Shown here in pieces: positions 17,661 to 25,918 of a stretch of DNA of 64,000 nucleotides. Source of the stretch: Salinibacterium sp. SWN167 (GTDB lineage Bacteria > Actinomycetota > Actinomycetes > Actinomycetales > Microbacteriaceae); NCBI RefSeq assembly GCF_015864665.1, contig NZ_JADYWU010000001.1, positions 806,001 through 870,000 on the forward strand, written 5' to 3'. The notes beneath the pieces are model-generated. The model saw nothing but the letters and a program-made list of their open reading frames with translations. It had not been told where the DNA came from and did not search any database. Each line of letters starts with the position of its first letter. Within the stretch, counting starts at the first letter, position 1. The position numbers were made by a program, and so were the translations under genes.

Positions 17661-18704
17661 ATGTCTGCTCTAACGACTCTTACGCCTCTTCGGGATCGTC
17701 TCACTCGCGACCCCCACGTCACGCGCCTCGCCGTGATTCTCGTTCTGCTCTTGACGTTCTTCATGCTCGTCAAGACTAAGAACTTCTTTGGAATTGCCAC
17801 GTGGCAGTCAATGGCTGTGCAGTTCCCCGAGTTTGGCCTCATGGCTCTCGGGGTGATGCTCACCATGATTATTGGAGGTATCGACCTCTCTGTGGTCGGC
17901 GTCGCCAATATGACAGCAATCGGCAGCGCGACCCTCATGATGTCGATTGCACCCACCGGCTCCGACAGTCCCCAGGGCTACCTCGCTGTTGTCGCGGCGA
18001 TCGCGTTCTCGCTCATTGTGGGAGCGATAGCCGGCGCCTTCAACGGGTTCTTGATAGCCAAAGTGAAGATCCCCGCGATTCTGGTGACGCTCGGAACCTT
18101 TGAGCTCTTTACGGGTATCGCGGTCATCATCACGGGAGGAAAGCCCGCCAGTGGCCTTCCCGCCCAGTACGGCGAGATCATGGCGCAGCGCGTCTTCGGA
18201 ATCATTCCGATGCCGCTCATCATCTTCATCCTCGCCACTGTCGTGATCGCTCTGATCATGTACAAGACCGCATTCGGCACCAAGCTCTACATGCTCGGCT
18301 CGAACGAAACAGCGGCGCAGTTCAGTGGGCTCAAGACCGACAACCTCATCATCCGCACCTATATGACCTCGGGCATTTACGCCGCGGCCGCCGGTCTCGT
18401 GATGCTGGCCAACTACAACTCGGCGAAGGCTGACTATGGCTCCACGTACACGCTGCTCGCAGTGCTCATCGTGGTGCTGGGCGGAGTGAACCCGAACGGT
18501 GGATCAGGTCGATTGTCGGGAGTGATCCTTGCGGTCGTTGTGCTGCAGGTTCTCTCATCGCTGCTCAACACCTTCCCGAATATCAGCAACTTCTACCGCC
18601 CGCTGATCTGGGGCGGAGTGCTGCTGCTCGTCATCGTGGTGAATCAATGGACTAAAAAGAACAGGCTCTCTCGTCTGTTCGGTGTGAAAGGAAACAAATC
18701 ATGA
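17661..18704 (+). CDS. Sugar ABC transporter permease, second subunit (RbsC type)
   Basis: A 347-residue paralogue of the preceding permease (MLTMIIGGIDLSVVGVANM; NETAAQFSGLKTDNLIIRTYM). Paired permeases with one duplicated ATPase are typical of rhamnose and AI-2 importers (RhaPQ, LsrCD), in contrast to the single RbsC. The ATG follows GGGACGG. It ends with a four-base overlap (ATGA) with the isomerase-like gene, so import and catabolism are translationally coupled. Confidence 0.92.
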   Translation: MSALTTLTPLRDRLTRDPHVTRLAVILVLLLTFFMLVKTKNFFGIATWQSMAVQFPEFGLMALGVMLTMIIGGIDLSVVGVANMTAIGSATLMMSIAPTGSDSPQGYLAVVAAIAFSLIVGAIAGAFNGFLIAKVKIPAILVTLGTFELFTGIAVIITGGKPASGLPAQYGEIMAQRVFGIIPMPLIIFILATVVIALIMYKTAFGTKLYMLGSNETAAQFSGLKTDNLIIRTYMTSGIYAAAAGLVMLANYNSAKADYGSTYTLLAVLIVVLGGVNPNGGSGRLSGVILAVVVLQVLSSLLNTFPNISNFYRPLIWGGVLLLVIVVNQWTKKNRLSRLFGVKGNKS

Positions 18705-19264
18705 AACTGACTAAAGACCGCCACGTTGTTGTAGGCGCTGACTTTGCTGGATTCCCTCTCAAAGAGGCCGTCAAGCGGCACCTTGAGGCGCGCGACTGGA
18801 CTGTTACTGACCTGACCCCCACTCTCGACGACGCTCCGATGTACCAGCGAGCTGGGTTCATGCTCGGAGCCAAGCTTGCCGAGGGCGAGTTTGAAAAGGC
18901 TCTTGCGTTCTGTGGCACCGGAATGGGCATCCACGTTGCTGCGAGCAAGGTGCCTCACGTGCACGCCGCCGTCTGTGAAAGTGCGCCATCGGCGTTGCGT
19001 GCGGCCACGGCGAACAACTGCAACCTCATGGCGATGGGCGCGTTCTACATTGGCCCGCGCCTCGGAATGGCCATGGCGGATGCGTTCCTTGATAACAGCT
19101 TTGGTGACGGCTACGAGAACTGGGAAGGCTTCGGCGACTACCACATGATCGGCTACGAAGAGTGTGAAAACTTCGACTACCAGGCCTACAAAGACAACGG
19201 TTTTGAGATCGTCGACGAGCGCAACGTGGCCATGGGGCCAGAGCCTCGCGGCCTCGCTTACTAA
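18701..19264 (+). CDS. RpiB/LacAB-family isomerase-like protein lacking phosphate-binding residues
   Basis: A 187-residue protein of the ribose-5-phosphate isomerase B fold. The catalytic-cysteine motif is kept (FCGTGMG, Cys71, equivalent to Cys66 of E. coli RpiB), as are asparagines at 105 and 108. By alignment made by eye, the phosphate-contacting His10 in the DHxG motif is Phe15 here (ADFAG), the ring-opening His99 is Ala104, and the C-terminal Arg pair (133/137 in E. coli) has no counterpart in an acidic, aromatic-rich extension (DGYENWEGFGDYHM...). It is about 40 residues longer than RpiB. Position upstream of a kinase suggests isomerisation of a non-phosphorylated sugar; the activity is unproven. 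Confidence 0.8.
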   Translation: MKLTKDRHVVVGADFAGFPLKEAVKRHLEARDWTVTDLTPTLDDAPMYQRAGFMLGAKLAEGEFEKALAFCGTGMGIHVAASKVPHVHAAVCESAPSALRAATANNCNLMAMGAFYIGPRLGMAMADAFLDNSFGDGYENWEGFGDYHMIGYEECENFDYQAYKDNGFEIVDERNVAMGPEPRGLAY

Positions 19265-19289
19265 CTGATCGATAGCCAGAGGGAGACAC

Positions 19290-20039
19290 ATGGCGAAGGT
19301 ATTGCTCGCAGGAGAGTCATGGTCGACGACGTCGATCCACACGAAGGGTTTTGACTCCTTTGTCACTTCCGCATATGCCGAGGGGGCAGATGATTTCATC
19401 GCTGCTCTGAAGTCAGCGGGTAACAGCGTTGAGTTCCAGCCCAACCACGTTGCGGCCGAACGATTCCCGACCACCGCTGAGGAGCTCAGCCAGTACGACG
19501 TTGTCGTGCTCAGCGACATCGGGGCTAATACGCTCTTGCTGCCCAACGGCGTCTTTGCCAAGGGCGAGCGGATTCCGCATCGCCTCGAAGTGTTGGCGCA
19601 GTGGGTGCGCGACGGAGGATCGCTCTTGATGGTTGGCGGCTACCTCAGCTTCCAAGGCATCGAAGCGAAAGCGAACTACCGCAACACTGCCTTGGCGAGC
19701 GTTCTGCCGGTCGAAATGGAGATTGGCGACGACCGCGAAGAGACTCCGCAGGGTGTCGAAGCCGTGTCCCTCGACAACCATTCTGCCACCGCCGGCCTGC
19801 CGACCTCGTGGCCCGCAGTGCTCGGTCATCATCGCTTGGTTGCCCGCGACGGTGCCCAGACCCTGGCGACTGTCGGGGCGTTCCCTCTTCTTGTCGTGGA
19901 TGCCGAAGGTGCCGGCCGCGTTGCCGCTTTTGCAAGCGACATGGGCCCGCACTGGCTGCCGACCGAGTTCTTGGAATGGGACGGCTTTGCTCCCATGTGG
20001 AACCAGTTGATCTCGTGGCTCGCTCGCGAGACTGACTAA
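19290..20039 (+). CDS. Class I glutamine-amidotransferase-like protein (DUF1355 type), no cysteine
   Basis: A 249-residue cytosolic protein resembling the 'putative glutamine amidotransferase' family (PF07090, a flavodoxin-like fold related to ThuA). Recognisable features are the N-terminal strand VLLAGESW, YDVVVLSDIGANTLL (about residues 69-83) and WVRDGGSLLMVGGYLSFQG, where a true class I amidotransferase would have its Cys nucleophile elbow. There is no cysteine anywhere in the sequence, so glutaminase activity is excluded. The C-terminus (RVAAFASDMGPHWLP.EFLEW) is conserved-looking. It lies between the isomerase-like gene and the kinase, within one operon. A role in sugar handling is inferred from context only. 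Confidence 0.75.
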   Translation: MAKVLLAGESWSTTSIHTKGFDSFVTSAYAEGADDFIAALKSAGNSVEFQPNHVAAERFPTTAEELSQYDVVVLSDIGANTLLLPNGVFAKGERIPHRLEVLAQWVRDGGSLLMVGGYLSFQGIEAKANYRNTALASVLPVEMEIGDDREETPQGVEAVSLDNHSATAGLPTSWPAVLGHHRLVARDGAQTLATVGAFPLLVVDAEGAGRVAAFASDMGPHWLPTEFLEWDGFAPMWNQLISWLARETD

Positions 20040-20059
20040 GCACAGGCAAGTAGGACTAA

Positions 20060-21475
20060 ATGGTGGGCCACGTTGTTGCGCTCGACTTTGGCGCGACTAG
20101 CGGCCGTGTAATTCTGGGCGAGGTCGGCCCTGACCAGTTGCGCACGGCAACGCACGCGCGATTCACTAACCGTGCGGTGAGCGTGCGCGGCTGCCTGCAT
20201 TGGGACGTTCTCTCCCTGTGGCAGGGCGCGCTCGACGGGCTCACTTCGGCGATCCGCGAAGTGCCCACGGTGTCGTCTGTCGCGACCGACACGTGGGGAG
20301 TCGATTACGGGCTGCTGCGCGACGGACAGCTTCTCGGCAATCCACGGCACTATCGCGATGAACGAACCGACGCCGCGGTCGAGCGCGTGCAATCGCTGAG
20401 CCCGCAGGCTAAGCAATATGCGGCAACCGGCATCCAGTTCATGCCGATCAACACGATCTACCAGCTTTCAGCCGACGCGGCAGAAAATCGGCTCGAGCTA
20501 GCTGACACCGTTCTCCTCATGCCCGACCTCTTTACCTACTGGCTGAGTGGGATCAGCATCGCCGAGACCACGATGGCCTCAACGACCGGACTGCTCGATG
20601 TGCACACTCGGCAGTGGAGCGACAGCCTGCTCGACGTCGCCGGAGTGCGGCGCGAACTGTTGCCCGAGCTCGTGATCCCGGGTACTCGCGTTGGCGAGCT
20701 GGACGCGGATGTCGTCGCCCAAGTGCGCGCAGAGTCACCCATCGAAGTGGTCGCCGTTGGCTCGCACGATACGGCGTCGGCGGTGACGGCGATTCCGATG
20801 CAACCGGAGACGGCAGCGTTTATTTCGTGCGGCACGTGGGGACTGGCTGGTGTCGAGTTGGAGAGCCCCGTTGTTACTGAGGCGACCCGTACCGGTGGAT
20901 TCACCAACGAGGTCGGCGTCGATGGACGCATTCTTCTCATGCGCAATGTCATGGGGTTGTGGATTTTGAGTGAAGCAGTGCGCCAGTGGGAACGCGACGG
21001 CGAAGCGATCAGTTTGCCCGAACTTATTGAGGCAGCCGCCGCCGTCTCCGACGCGATGCCCGTAGTTGACGTCAACGATCCTCGATTCTTGGCGCCAGGC
21101 AATATGCCTCGACGAATCACTGAGTGGTGCACGGAGCGCGGCATCCGCGCACCGGGCAATCGCGCCGAGATGGCACGCTGCATTATTGAATCTCTCGCTC
21201 AAGCTTTCGCGGATGCCGTGCTCAGCGCTGGATTGCTCGGCGACGTCCCGGTAAAGACGATCCACATCGTTGGCGGCGGATCCCTCAACCGTTTGCTGTG
21301 TCAGCGCACCGCTGACCGCGCGGGAATCCTGGTTCTCGCGGGCCCAGTCGAGGCGACAGCGCTCGGAAGTGTCCTTGTTCAAGCGCGCGCGATGGGGCAC
21401 ATCTCGGGCAGTCTCGACTCGCTTCGCGATCTCGTGCGACGCACACATCATCCCGTCAGCTACACGCCTCGCTGA
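20060..21475 (+). CDS. FGGY-family carbohydrate kinase, rhamnulokinase-like
   Basis: A 471-residue sugar kinase. It matches the rhamnulokinase branch of the FGGY family: ALDFGATSGRV at the N-terminus, ATDTWGVDYGLL (about 75-86), STTGLLD, GSHDTASAV with the predicted catalytic base Asp237, the ATP-domain motif SCGTWGLAG, and HIVGGGSLN near residue 405. It would phosphorylate a ketose at its terminal hydroxyl before aldol cleavage by the next gene. The true substrate could be L-rhamnulose, another ketose or a branched ketose; no rhamnose isomerase (RhaA/RhaI) is present in the cluster. Confidence 0.88.
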   Translation: MVGHVVALDFGATSGRVILGEVGPDQLRTATHARFTNRAVSVRGCLHWDVLSLWQGALDGLTSAIREVPTVSSVATDTWGVDYGLLRDGQLLGNPRHYRDERTDAAVERVQSLSPQAKQYAATGIQFMPINTIYQLSADAAENRLELADTVLLMPDLFTYWLSGISIAETTMASTTGLLDVHTRQWSDSLLDVAGVRRELLPELVIPGTRVGELDADVVAQVRAESPIEVVAVGSHDTASAVTAIPMQPETAAFISCGTWGLAGVELESPVVTEATRTGGFTNEVGVDGRILLMRNVMGLWILSEAVRQWERDGEAISLPELIEAAAAVSDAMPVVDVNDPRFLAPGNMPRRITEWCTERGIRAPGNRAEMARCIIESLAQAFADAVLSAGLLGDVPVKTIHIVGGGSLNRLLCQRTADRAGILVLAGPVEATALGSVLVQARAMGHISGSLDSLRDLVRRTHHPVSYTPR

Positions 21476-21536
21476 CACCGCAACTCTCCCTGAATTCGTC
21501 TCACCCCTGAATTCGCCCAACATAAGGACTGAAAAG

Positions 21537-22313
21537 ATGACCGCACGAATTGCTCCCGACCTCGTTAGCGCCGATCTCCTCGGACTCACCACCCGCCTCG
21601 GCCTACCCGAGCGCGACCTCGTGATTCTCGCTGAAGGCAACACGAGCGAATTGATCGCTGATGGCACGATTATCGTCAAGACGTCGGGTTCCTCGATGCA
21701 GAACGCAACGGCAGCAAACTTTGTCAGCGTCGAAATCGAACCTCTCCTCGAGGTGCTGCGTGATCCGAATGCCAGCCAAGACCGATTGACGGCCGAACTG
21801 GATGCCGGTGAGATCGACGGTCAGCGGGTGCGGGCCTCCATTGAGACCCTCATTCACGTGGCGGTGCGCGCGTATGCACCGGCGCGGTACGTGGCTCACA
21901 CCCACCCGACCGCGGTCGTTTCGTTGCTCGCGAGCGTGCACGCTGAAACCTCGTTCGTCGATGCCGTTTACTCAGACGAGCTCATGGTCCTGGGGCGTAG
22001 TCTCTACATTCCGTATGCTCAGCCCGGTATCGAACTTGGCCAGCTGTTTTTGACACGACTCGGTGAGCACGTCGAACAGTATGGTGAAGTGCCGTCGTTG
22101 ATTCTGCTGGGAAACCACGGCATCGTCGCGATCGCTGACTCGGCGGAGGGGGCTGAGGCGATTTCCCTGATGGCGGTCAAGAGCGCCCGGGTTCGTCTCG
22201 GTGCGTTGCAAGCCGGCGGAATCGCGAGTTTGAGTGCGGAAGTGACTGCCCACTATTTCGACCGCCCCGACTTCCGTGAGCGCCGTGCTGCTCTCACGGG
22301 CACCACCAAATAG
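21537..22313 (+). CDS. Class II aldolase/adducin-family sugar-phosphate aldolase
   Basis: A 258-residue zinc aldolase of the fuculose/rhamnulose-1-phosphate aldolase family. Visible active-site elements are the phosphate-binding ILAEGNTS and KTSGSSM, the acid/base Glu103 in SIETLIH, and the zinc ligands His121 and His123 (AHTHPT) and His194 (NHGIVA). It would split the phosphorylated ketose into dihydroxyacetone phosphate and an aldehyde. It lacks the fused dehydrogenase domain of actinobacterial RhaD-type rhamnose enzymes, and no aldehyde dehydrogenase is nearby. The ATG at 21537 is preferred over a frame extending back to 21270, which would overlap the kinase. Last gene of the cluster. Confidence 0.88.
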   Translation: MTARIAPDLVSADLLGLTTRLGLPERDLVILAEGNTSELIADGTIIVKTSGSSMQNATAANFVSVEIEPLLEVLRDPNASQDRLTAELDAGEIDGQRVRASIETLIHVAVRAYAPARYVAHTHPTAVVSLLASVHAETSFVDAVYSDELMVLGRSLYIPYAQPGIELGQLFLTRLGEHVEQYGEVPSLILLGNHGIVAIADSAEGAEAISLMAVKSARVRLGALQAGGIASLSAEVTAHYFDRPDFRERRAALTGTTK

Positions 22314-22353
22314 TCGCTGAGGCGTTTGCCGCCGGGCCGCAGTTCCGCTAGTG

Positions 22354-22381
22354 TTGACCCTTGGTGTCTGCACTATAGGGT
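22354..22381 (+). promoter_or_regulatory. Candidate promoter of rplM-rpsI
   Basis: TTGACC (22354-22359), 16-base spacer, TAGGGT (22376-22381). It places the start of transcription about 100 bases before rplM and isolates the ribosomal genes from the sugar operon. Confidence 0.55.
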
Positions 22382-22413
22382 GCGACATCCGATCATGAGC
22401 CCTCCAACCGGCA

Positions 22414-22431
22414 TTGTTTCTTCTGAAACAA
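22414..22431 (+). other. Hairpin in the rplM leader
   Basis: TTGTTTC and GAAACAA form a perfect 7-bp stem with a TTCT loop, flanked by CCG/CGG that can pair further out. It lies in the roughly 100-base leader between the putative promoter and rplM. L13 leaders are autoregulatory in some bacteria; whether this one is cannot be told from sequence. Confidence 0.5.
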
Positions 22432-22485
22432 CCATCGGAGCGGGATTCACGAACACCTCACTCGATCAATGAAAGCAGCACTATT

Positions 22486-22932
22486 GTGACGCGTACATAT
22501 TCGCCCAAGCCCGAAGACGTCAAGCGGGAATGGGTCATCATCGACGCCGCCGACATCGTTCTCGGCCGTCTTGCCAGCCACGCAGCCATCTTGCTTCGTG
22601 GAAAGCACAAGGCCACCTTTGCTCCTCACATGGACATGGGTGACTTCGTCATCATCATCAACGCTGAGAAGGTTGCCCTCACCGGCTCCAAGCTCGCGAA
22701 GAAGAAGGCTTACCGCCACTCCGGTTACCCGGGTGGGCTCACGGCCACCACGTACTCCGAGATGCTGGAGAAGCACCCCACTCGCGCCGTTGAAAAGGCC
22801 GTCCGTGGAATGCTCCCCAAGAATTCACTCGGTCGCGCTCAGCTGTCCAAGCTGAAGGTTTACGCGGGTACTGAGCACCCTCACGCTGCTCAGCAGCCGA
22901 CTCCGTACACCCTCACCCAGGTCGCTCAGTAG
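22486..22932 (+). CDS. rplM: Ribosomal protein L13 (uL13)
   Basis: Early-assembly protein of the 50S subunit. The 148-residue product starts (V)[19 protein letters not shown], contains VLGRLAS and the [11 protein letters not shown] motif, and ends TLTQVAQ. The GTG at 22486 gives the actinobacterial N-terminus; the frame extends to 22414 through the leader hairpin, which is not L13-like. rpsI follows after 41 bases. Confidence 0.97.
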   Translation: MTRTYSPKPEDVKREWVIIDAADIVLGRLASHAAILLRGKHKATFAPHMDMGDFVIIINAEKVALTGSKLAKKKAYRHSGYPGGLTATTYSEMLEKHPTRAVEKAVRGMLPKNSLGRAQLSKLKVYAGTEHPHAAQQPTPYTLTQVAQ

Positions 22933-22973
22933 CGCCCGCGCTTTACTAAGCAAAGATAAAAGGACTTATTACA

Positions 22974-23462
22974 GTGGCTAAGATCGAAGATTCAATCACC
23001 GAGGGTGCACCCGAGTCGTACACGACCGAGTCGGCAGCAGTTGAGGCGCCCACCGCGCCTCGCCCCGTTCTCACCGTTCCCGGCGCAGCCGTCGGACGTC
23101 GCAAGCAGGCAATCGCCCGCGTGCGTCTCGTTCCCGGTTCGGGCACCATTACGGTCAACGGCCGTGAGCTCGCCGAGTACTTCCCCAACAAGCTTCACCA
23201 GCAGCTCATCAACGACCCGTTCAAGGTTCTTGATCTGCTCGGCGGTTACGACGTAATCGCACGCATCACCGGTGGTGGCCCCTCGGGTCAGGCCGGCGCA
23301 CTGCGTCTCGGTATCTCTCGTTCGCTCAACCAGATTGACGAAGAGAACAACCGTGCAATCCTCAAGAAGGCTGGCTTCCTTACCCGTGACGCTCGCGTCA
23401 AGGAGCGTAAGAAGGCTGGACTCAAGAAGGCTCGTAAGGCTCCGCAGTTCTCGAAGCGCTAA
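22974..23462 (+). CDS. rpsI: Ribosomal protein S9 (uS9)
   Basis: Small-subunit head protein whose C-terminal Lys/Arg reaches the P site. Residues from about 42 carry the conserved domain ([17 protein letters not shown]...), ending [12 protein letters not shown]. The N-terminal 40 residues are an acidic Ala/Pro/Thr extension, usual in actinobacterial S9. The start is GTG, with AAAAGGA upstream. glmM begins 26 bases later. Confidence 0.97.
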   Translation: MAKIEDSITEGAPESYTTESAAVEAPTAPRPVLTVPGAAVGRRKQAIARVRLVPGSGTITVNGRELAEYFPNKLHQQLINDPFKVLDLLGGYDVIARITGGGPSGQAGALRLGISRSLNQIDEENNRAILKKAGFLTRDARVKERKKAGLKKARKAPQFSKR

Positions 23463-23488
23463 CCCGCTTTCCCTGCTAGCGGCAACGC

Positions 23489-24850
23489 ATGGCACGTCTT
23501 TTTGGTACAGATGGTGTTCGCGGTTTAGCGAACAGTGATCTTACTGTCGAGCTTGCACTCGGCCTGGCTCAGTCGGCAGCAGTCGTACTGGGTCAGGGTC
23601 GAGTTGCTGATGGCCGGCGCGCTTCTGGCCGCCGTCCCGTCGCAGTTGTTGCACGCGACCCCCGCGTATCCGGCGAATTCATATCCGCCGCAGTATCCGC
23701 GGGGCTCGCGAGCTCGGGCGTCGATGTTTTCGACGCCGGGGTAATTCCCACCCCGGCAGCTGCGTTTCTCGTTGCCGATTTCAAAGCCGACCTCGGAGTA
23801 ATGATCTCCGCGTCGCACAATCCCGCCCCGGACAACGGAATTAAGTTCTTTGGTCAGGGCGGCACCAAACTTCCCGATGAGGTTGAAGACCGCATCGAAG
23901 CAGCCCTCGCCGCACCGAGCCTCGCTCCCACCGGTATTGAGGTTGGTCGCATCCGTCGTTTCGCCGATGCTGAAGACCGCTACGTCGTGCACCTCTTGTC
24001 GACGCTGCCGAACCAGCTCGACGGCATCCACGTCGTTCTTGACTGTGCTCACGGTGCAGCCGCTGGGGTCTCGCCCCAGGTTTTCACGGATGCCGGCGCC
24101 AAGGTCACCGTGATCGGTGCAGACCCCGACGGCATCAACATCAATGAGGGCGTTGGATCGACGCATCTCGACAACCTTGCCTCCGCAGTCCTCGCGCACG
24201 GTGCCGATGTCGGCATCGCCCACGACGGCGACGCTGACCGTTGCCTCGCTGTGGACAAAGAGGGCAACATCGTCGATGGCGACCAGATTATGGCAATCCT
24301 GGCTGTCTCGATGGCTGAACGTGGGGTGCTGAACGACCGCACGCTCGTCGCGACCGTGATGAGTAACCTCGGACTTCGTCGTGCCATGGCCGAGCACAAT
24401 ATCAAGATGCTCGAAACCAAGGTCGGTGACCGCTACGTGCTCGAAGCACTCGGCGAGCACGGTTTGTCCCTCGGCGGAGAACAATCGGGCCATGTCATCA
24501 TGACCAAGTTTGCGACCACGGGCGACGGCATCCTCACCGGACTTCACCTCGTGGCCGAGATGGCTCGCACCGGCAAAACACTGGCGCAACTCGCTGCTGT
24601 CATGACGGTCTACCCGCAGGTTCTTGTGAACGTTCGCGGGGTTGACCACCACGCACTCGGTTCCAACACGGCCATCGCTGACGCGGTTGCTGCTGTGGAA
24701 GCTGAACTGGGCGACACCGGCCGAGTGCTCTTGCGGGCATCCGGCACTGAACCCATGATTCGTGTCATGGTCGAAGCCGAGCACCATGAGGTCGCTCAGC
24801 AGATGGCAGATCGCCTTGCCGCTGTTGTGCTTTCTGAACTCGGCAACTAA
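23489..24850 (+). CDS. glmM: Phosphoglucosamine mutase
   Basis: Converts glucosamine 6-phosphate to glucosamine 1-phosphate for peptidoglycan precursor synthesis. The 453-residue protein starts [12 protein letters not shown], has the phosphoserine loop ISASHNP with Ser109, the metal-binding loop DGDADR, the sugar-binding GGEQSGH and the phosphate-binding [11 protein letters not shown]. It is linked to glmS about 1 kb away, which makes its substrate. The position immediately after rpsI is typical of Actinobacteria. Confidence 0.97.
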   Translation: MARLFGTDGVRGLANSDLTVELALGLAQSAAVVLGQGRVADGRRASGRRPVAVVARDPRVSGEFISAAVSAGLASSGVDVFDAGVIPTPAAAFLVADFKADLGVMISASHNPAPDNGIKFFGQGGTKLPDEVEDRIEAALAAPSLAPTGIEVGRIRRFADAEDRYVVHLLSTLPNQLDGIHVVLDCAHGAAAGVSPQVFTDAGAKVTVIGADPDGININEGVGSTHLDNLASAVLAHGADVGIAHDGDADRCLAVDKEGNIVDGDQIMAILAVSMAERGVLNDRTLVATVMSNLGLRRAMAEHNIKMLETKVGDRYVLEALGEHGLSLGGEQSGHVIMTKFATTGDGILTGLHLVAEMARTGKTLAQLAAVMTVYPQVLVNVRGVDHHALGSNTAIADAVAAVEAELGDTGRVLLRASGTEPMIRVMVEAEHHEVAQQMADRLAAVVLSELGN

Positions 24851-24915
24851 CGAGTTTTCTCGCCGCATCGGCTGCGCTCGACAGTTCCTCGTGTGCCCGG
24901 CGAGGCCTCAATGCT

Positions 24916-25863
24916 CTACGTCTTGCGCAGCAGCACCTTCGACACCGCATGGTTCGCATCCTTGCGCAGAATGAGTGACGCCCGTGGTCGGGTGGGGCGA
25001 ACATTCTGGATGAGGTTGGGTTCGTTGGTGCGCTTCCACACTTCTTGAGCGCGTGCCCGGGCTGCGCTCTCGCTGAGATCGGCAAAGCGGTGAAAGTAGG
25101 ATCGCGGATTGCTGAACGCGCCGCGCTGGAGCCGCAGGAAGCGTTCCTCGTACCAGTGCGCAATGTCGCTCGTACGCGCATCCACGTAGATGGTGAAGTC
25201 GAAGAGGTCGCTGACGGCGAGGCTATTGCCGGGGCTTGGTGGTTGCAGCACGTTGAGGCCTTCGACGATGAGTACGTCGGGTTTGCGCACGGTCACTGCT
25301 GCATCCGGGATGATGTCGTAGGCCAGGTGGGAGTAGAACGGTGCGCGCACAACGGGTTCGCCGGCTTTGATTTTGCTGACGAAGCGGAGCAGCGCCCGAC
25401 GGTCGTAACTTTCGGGGAACCCCTTGCGTTCAAGGATGCCGCGGCGTTCAAGCTCAGCGTTGGGGTGCAGAAAGCCGTCGGTGGTGAGAAGTTCGACGCG
25501 CGGGGTGCCTTCCCAACGGGAGAGCAGCTCGCGGAGCAGCCGGGCGATCGTGGACTTTCCCACGGCGACAGACCCAGCGACACCAATGACAAACGGCGTT
25601 CGTCCGGTGGATGCTCCCAAAAACTGGGTGGTCGCAGAGTGCAGCTGTTGGGCATTCTCTGCGTACAGGTTAAGGAGGCGGCTGAGGGGGAGATACACCT
25701 CAGCAACTTCGGTGAGGTCGAGTTCGTCGCCGAGTCCGCGCAGCTCAATGAGCTCCGCCTGGGTCAGGGGAACTTTCATTTTCGGGGCAAGTTCAGCCCA
25801 ATCGCTCCGATCAATTTCAAGAAAGGGAGAGATGTGACCGTGTCCGGAGCCATTTTCATGCAT
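24916..25863 (-). CDS. coaA: Pantothenate kinase type I
   Basis: Phosphorylates pantothenate, the first and controlling step of coenzyme A synthesis. The protein has the P-loop GVAGSVAVGKST, LLTTDGFLHPN, KGFPESYD and VLIVEGLNVLQ motifs of the bacterial type I (CoaA) kinase. Several in-frame starts exist. The ATG at 25863 (315 residues, MHENGSGHGHISPF...) is chosen because a TAGGAT -10 element (25871-25876, minus strand) lies exactly 7 bases before it, as for other leaderless genes here. Starts at 25872 or 25920 would give 318 or 334 residues; the last would overlap the glmS start. Divergent from glmS. Confidence 0.94.
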   Translation of the reverse strand: MHENGSGHGHISPFLEIDRSDWAELAPKMKVPLTQAELIELRGLGDELDLTEVAEVYLPLSRLLNLYAENAQQLHSATTQFLGASTGRTPFVIGVAGSVAVGKSTIARLLRELLSRWEGTPRVELLTTDGFLHPNAELERRGILERKGFPESYDRRALLRFVSKIKAGEPVVRAPFYSHLAYDIIPDAAVTVRKPDVLIVEGLNVLQPPSPGNSLAVSDLFDFTIYVDARTSDIAHWYEERFLRLQRGAFSNPRSYFHRFADLSESAARARAQEVWKRTNEPNLIQNVRPTRPRASLILRKDANHAVSKVLLRKT

Positions 25864-25918
25864 CCCTAACATCCTATCTGCGCACGGATACCCAGCTTGG
25901 GGAACTAAACTCGTCTCC

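Noticed and set aside
20060-22313. Naming the kinase and aldolase rhaB and rhaD outright
   Set aside because: Similarity is to the families, but no rhamnose isomerase is present and the other cluster members are atypical, so the substrate is not established.
25870-25918. glmS ribozyme or riboswitch upstream of glmS
   Set aside because: Only 55 bases separate coaA and glmS and the -10 element is 7 bases from the ATG, so there is no room for a leader RNA.
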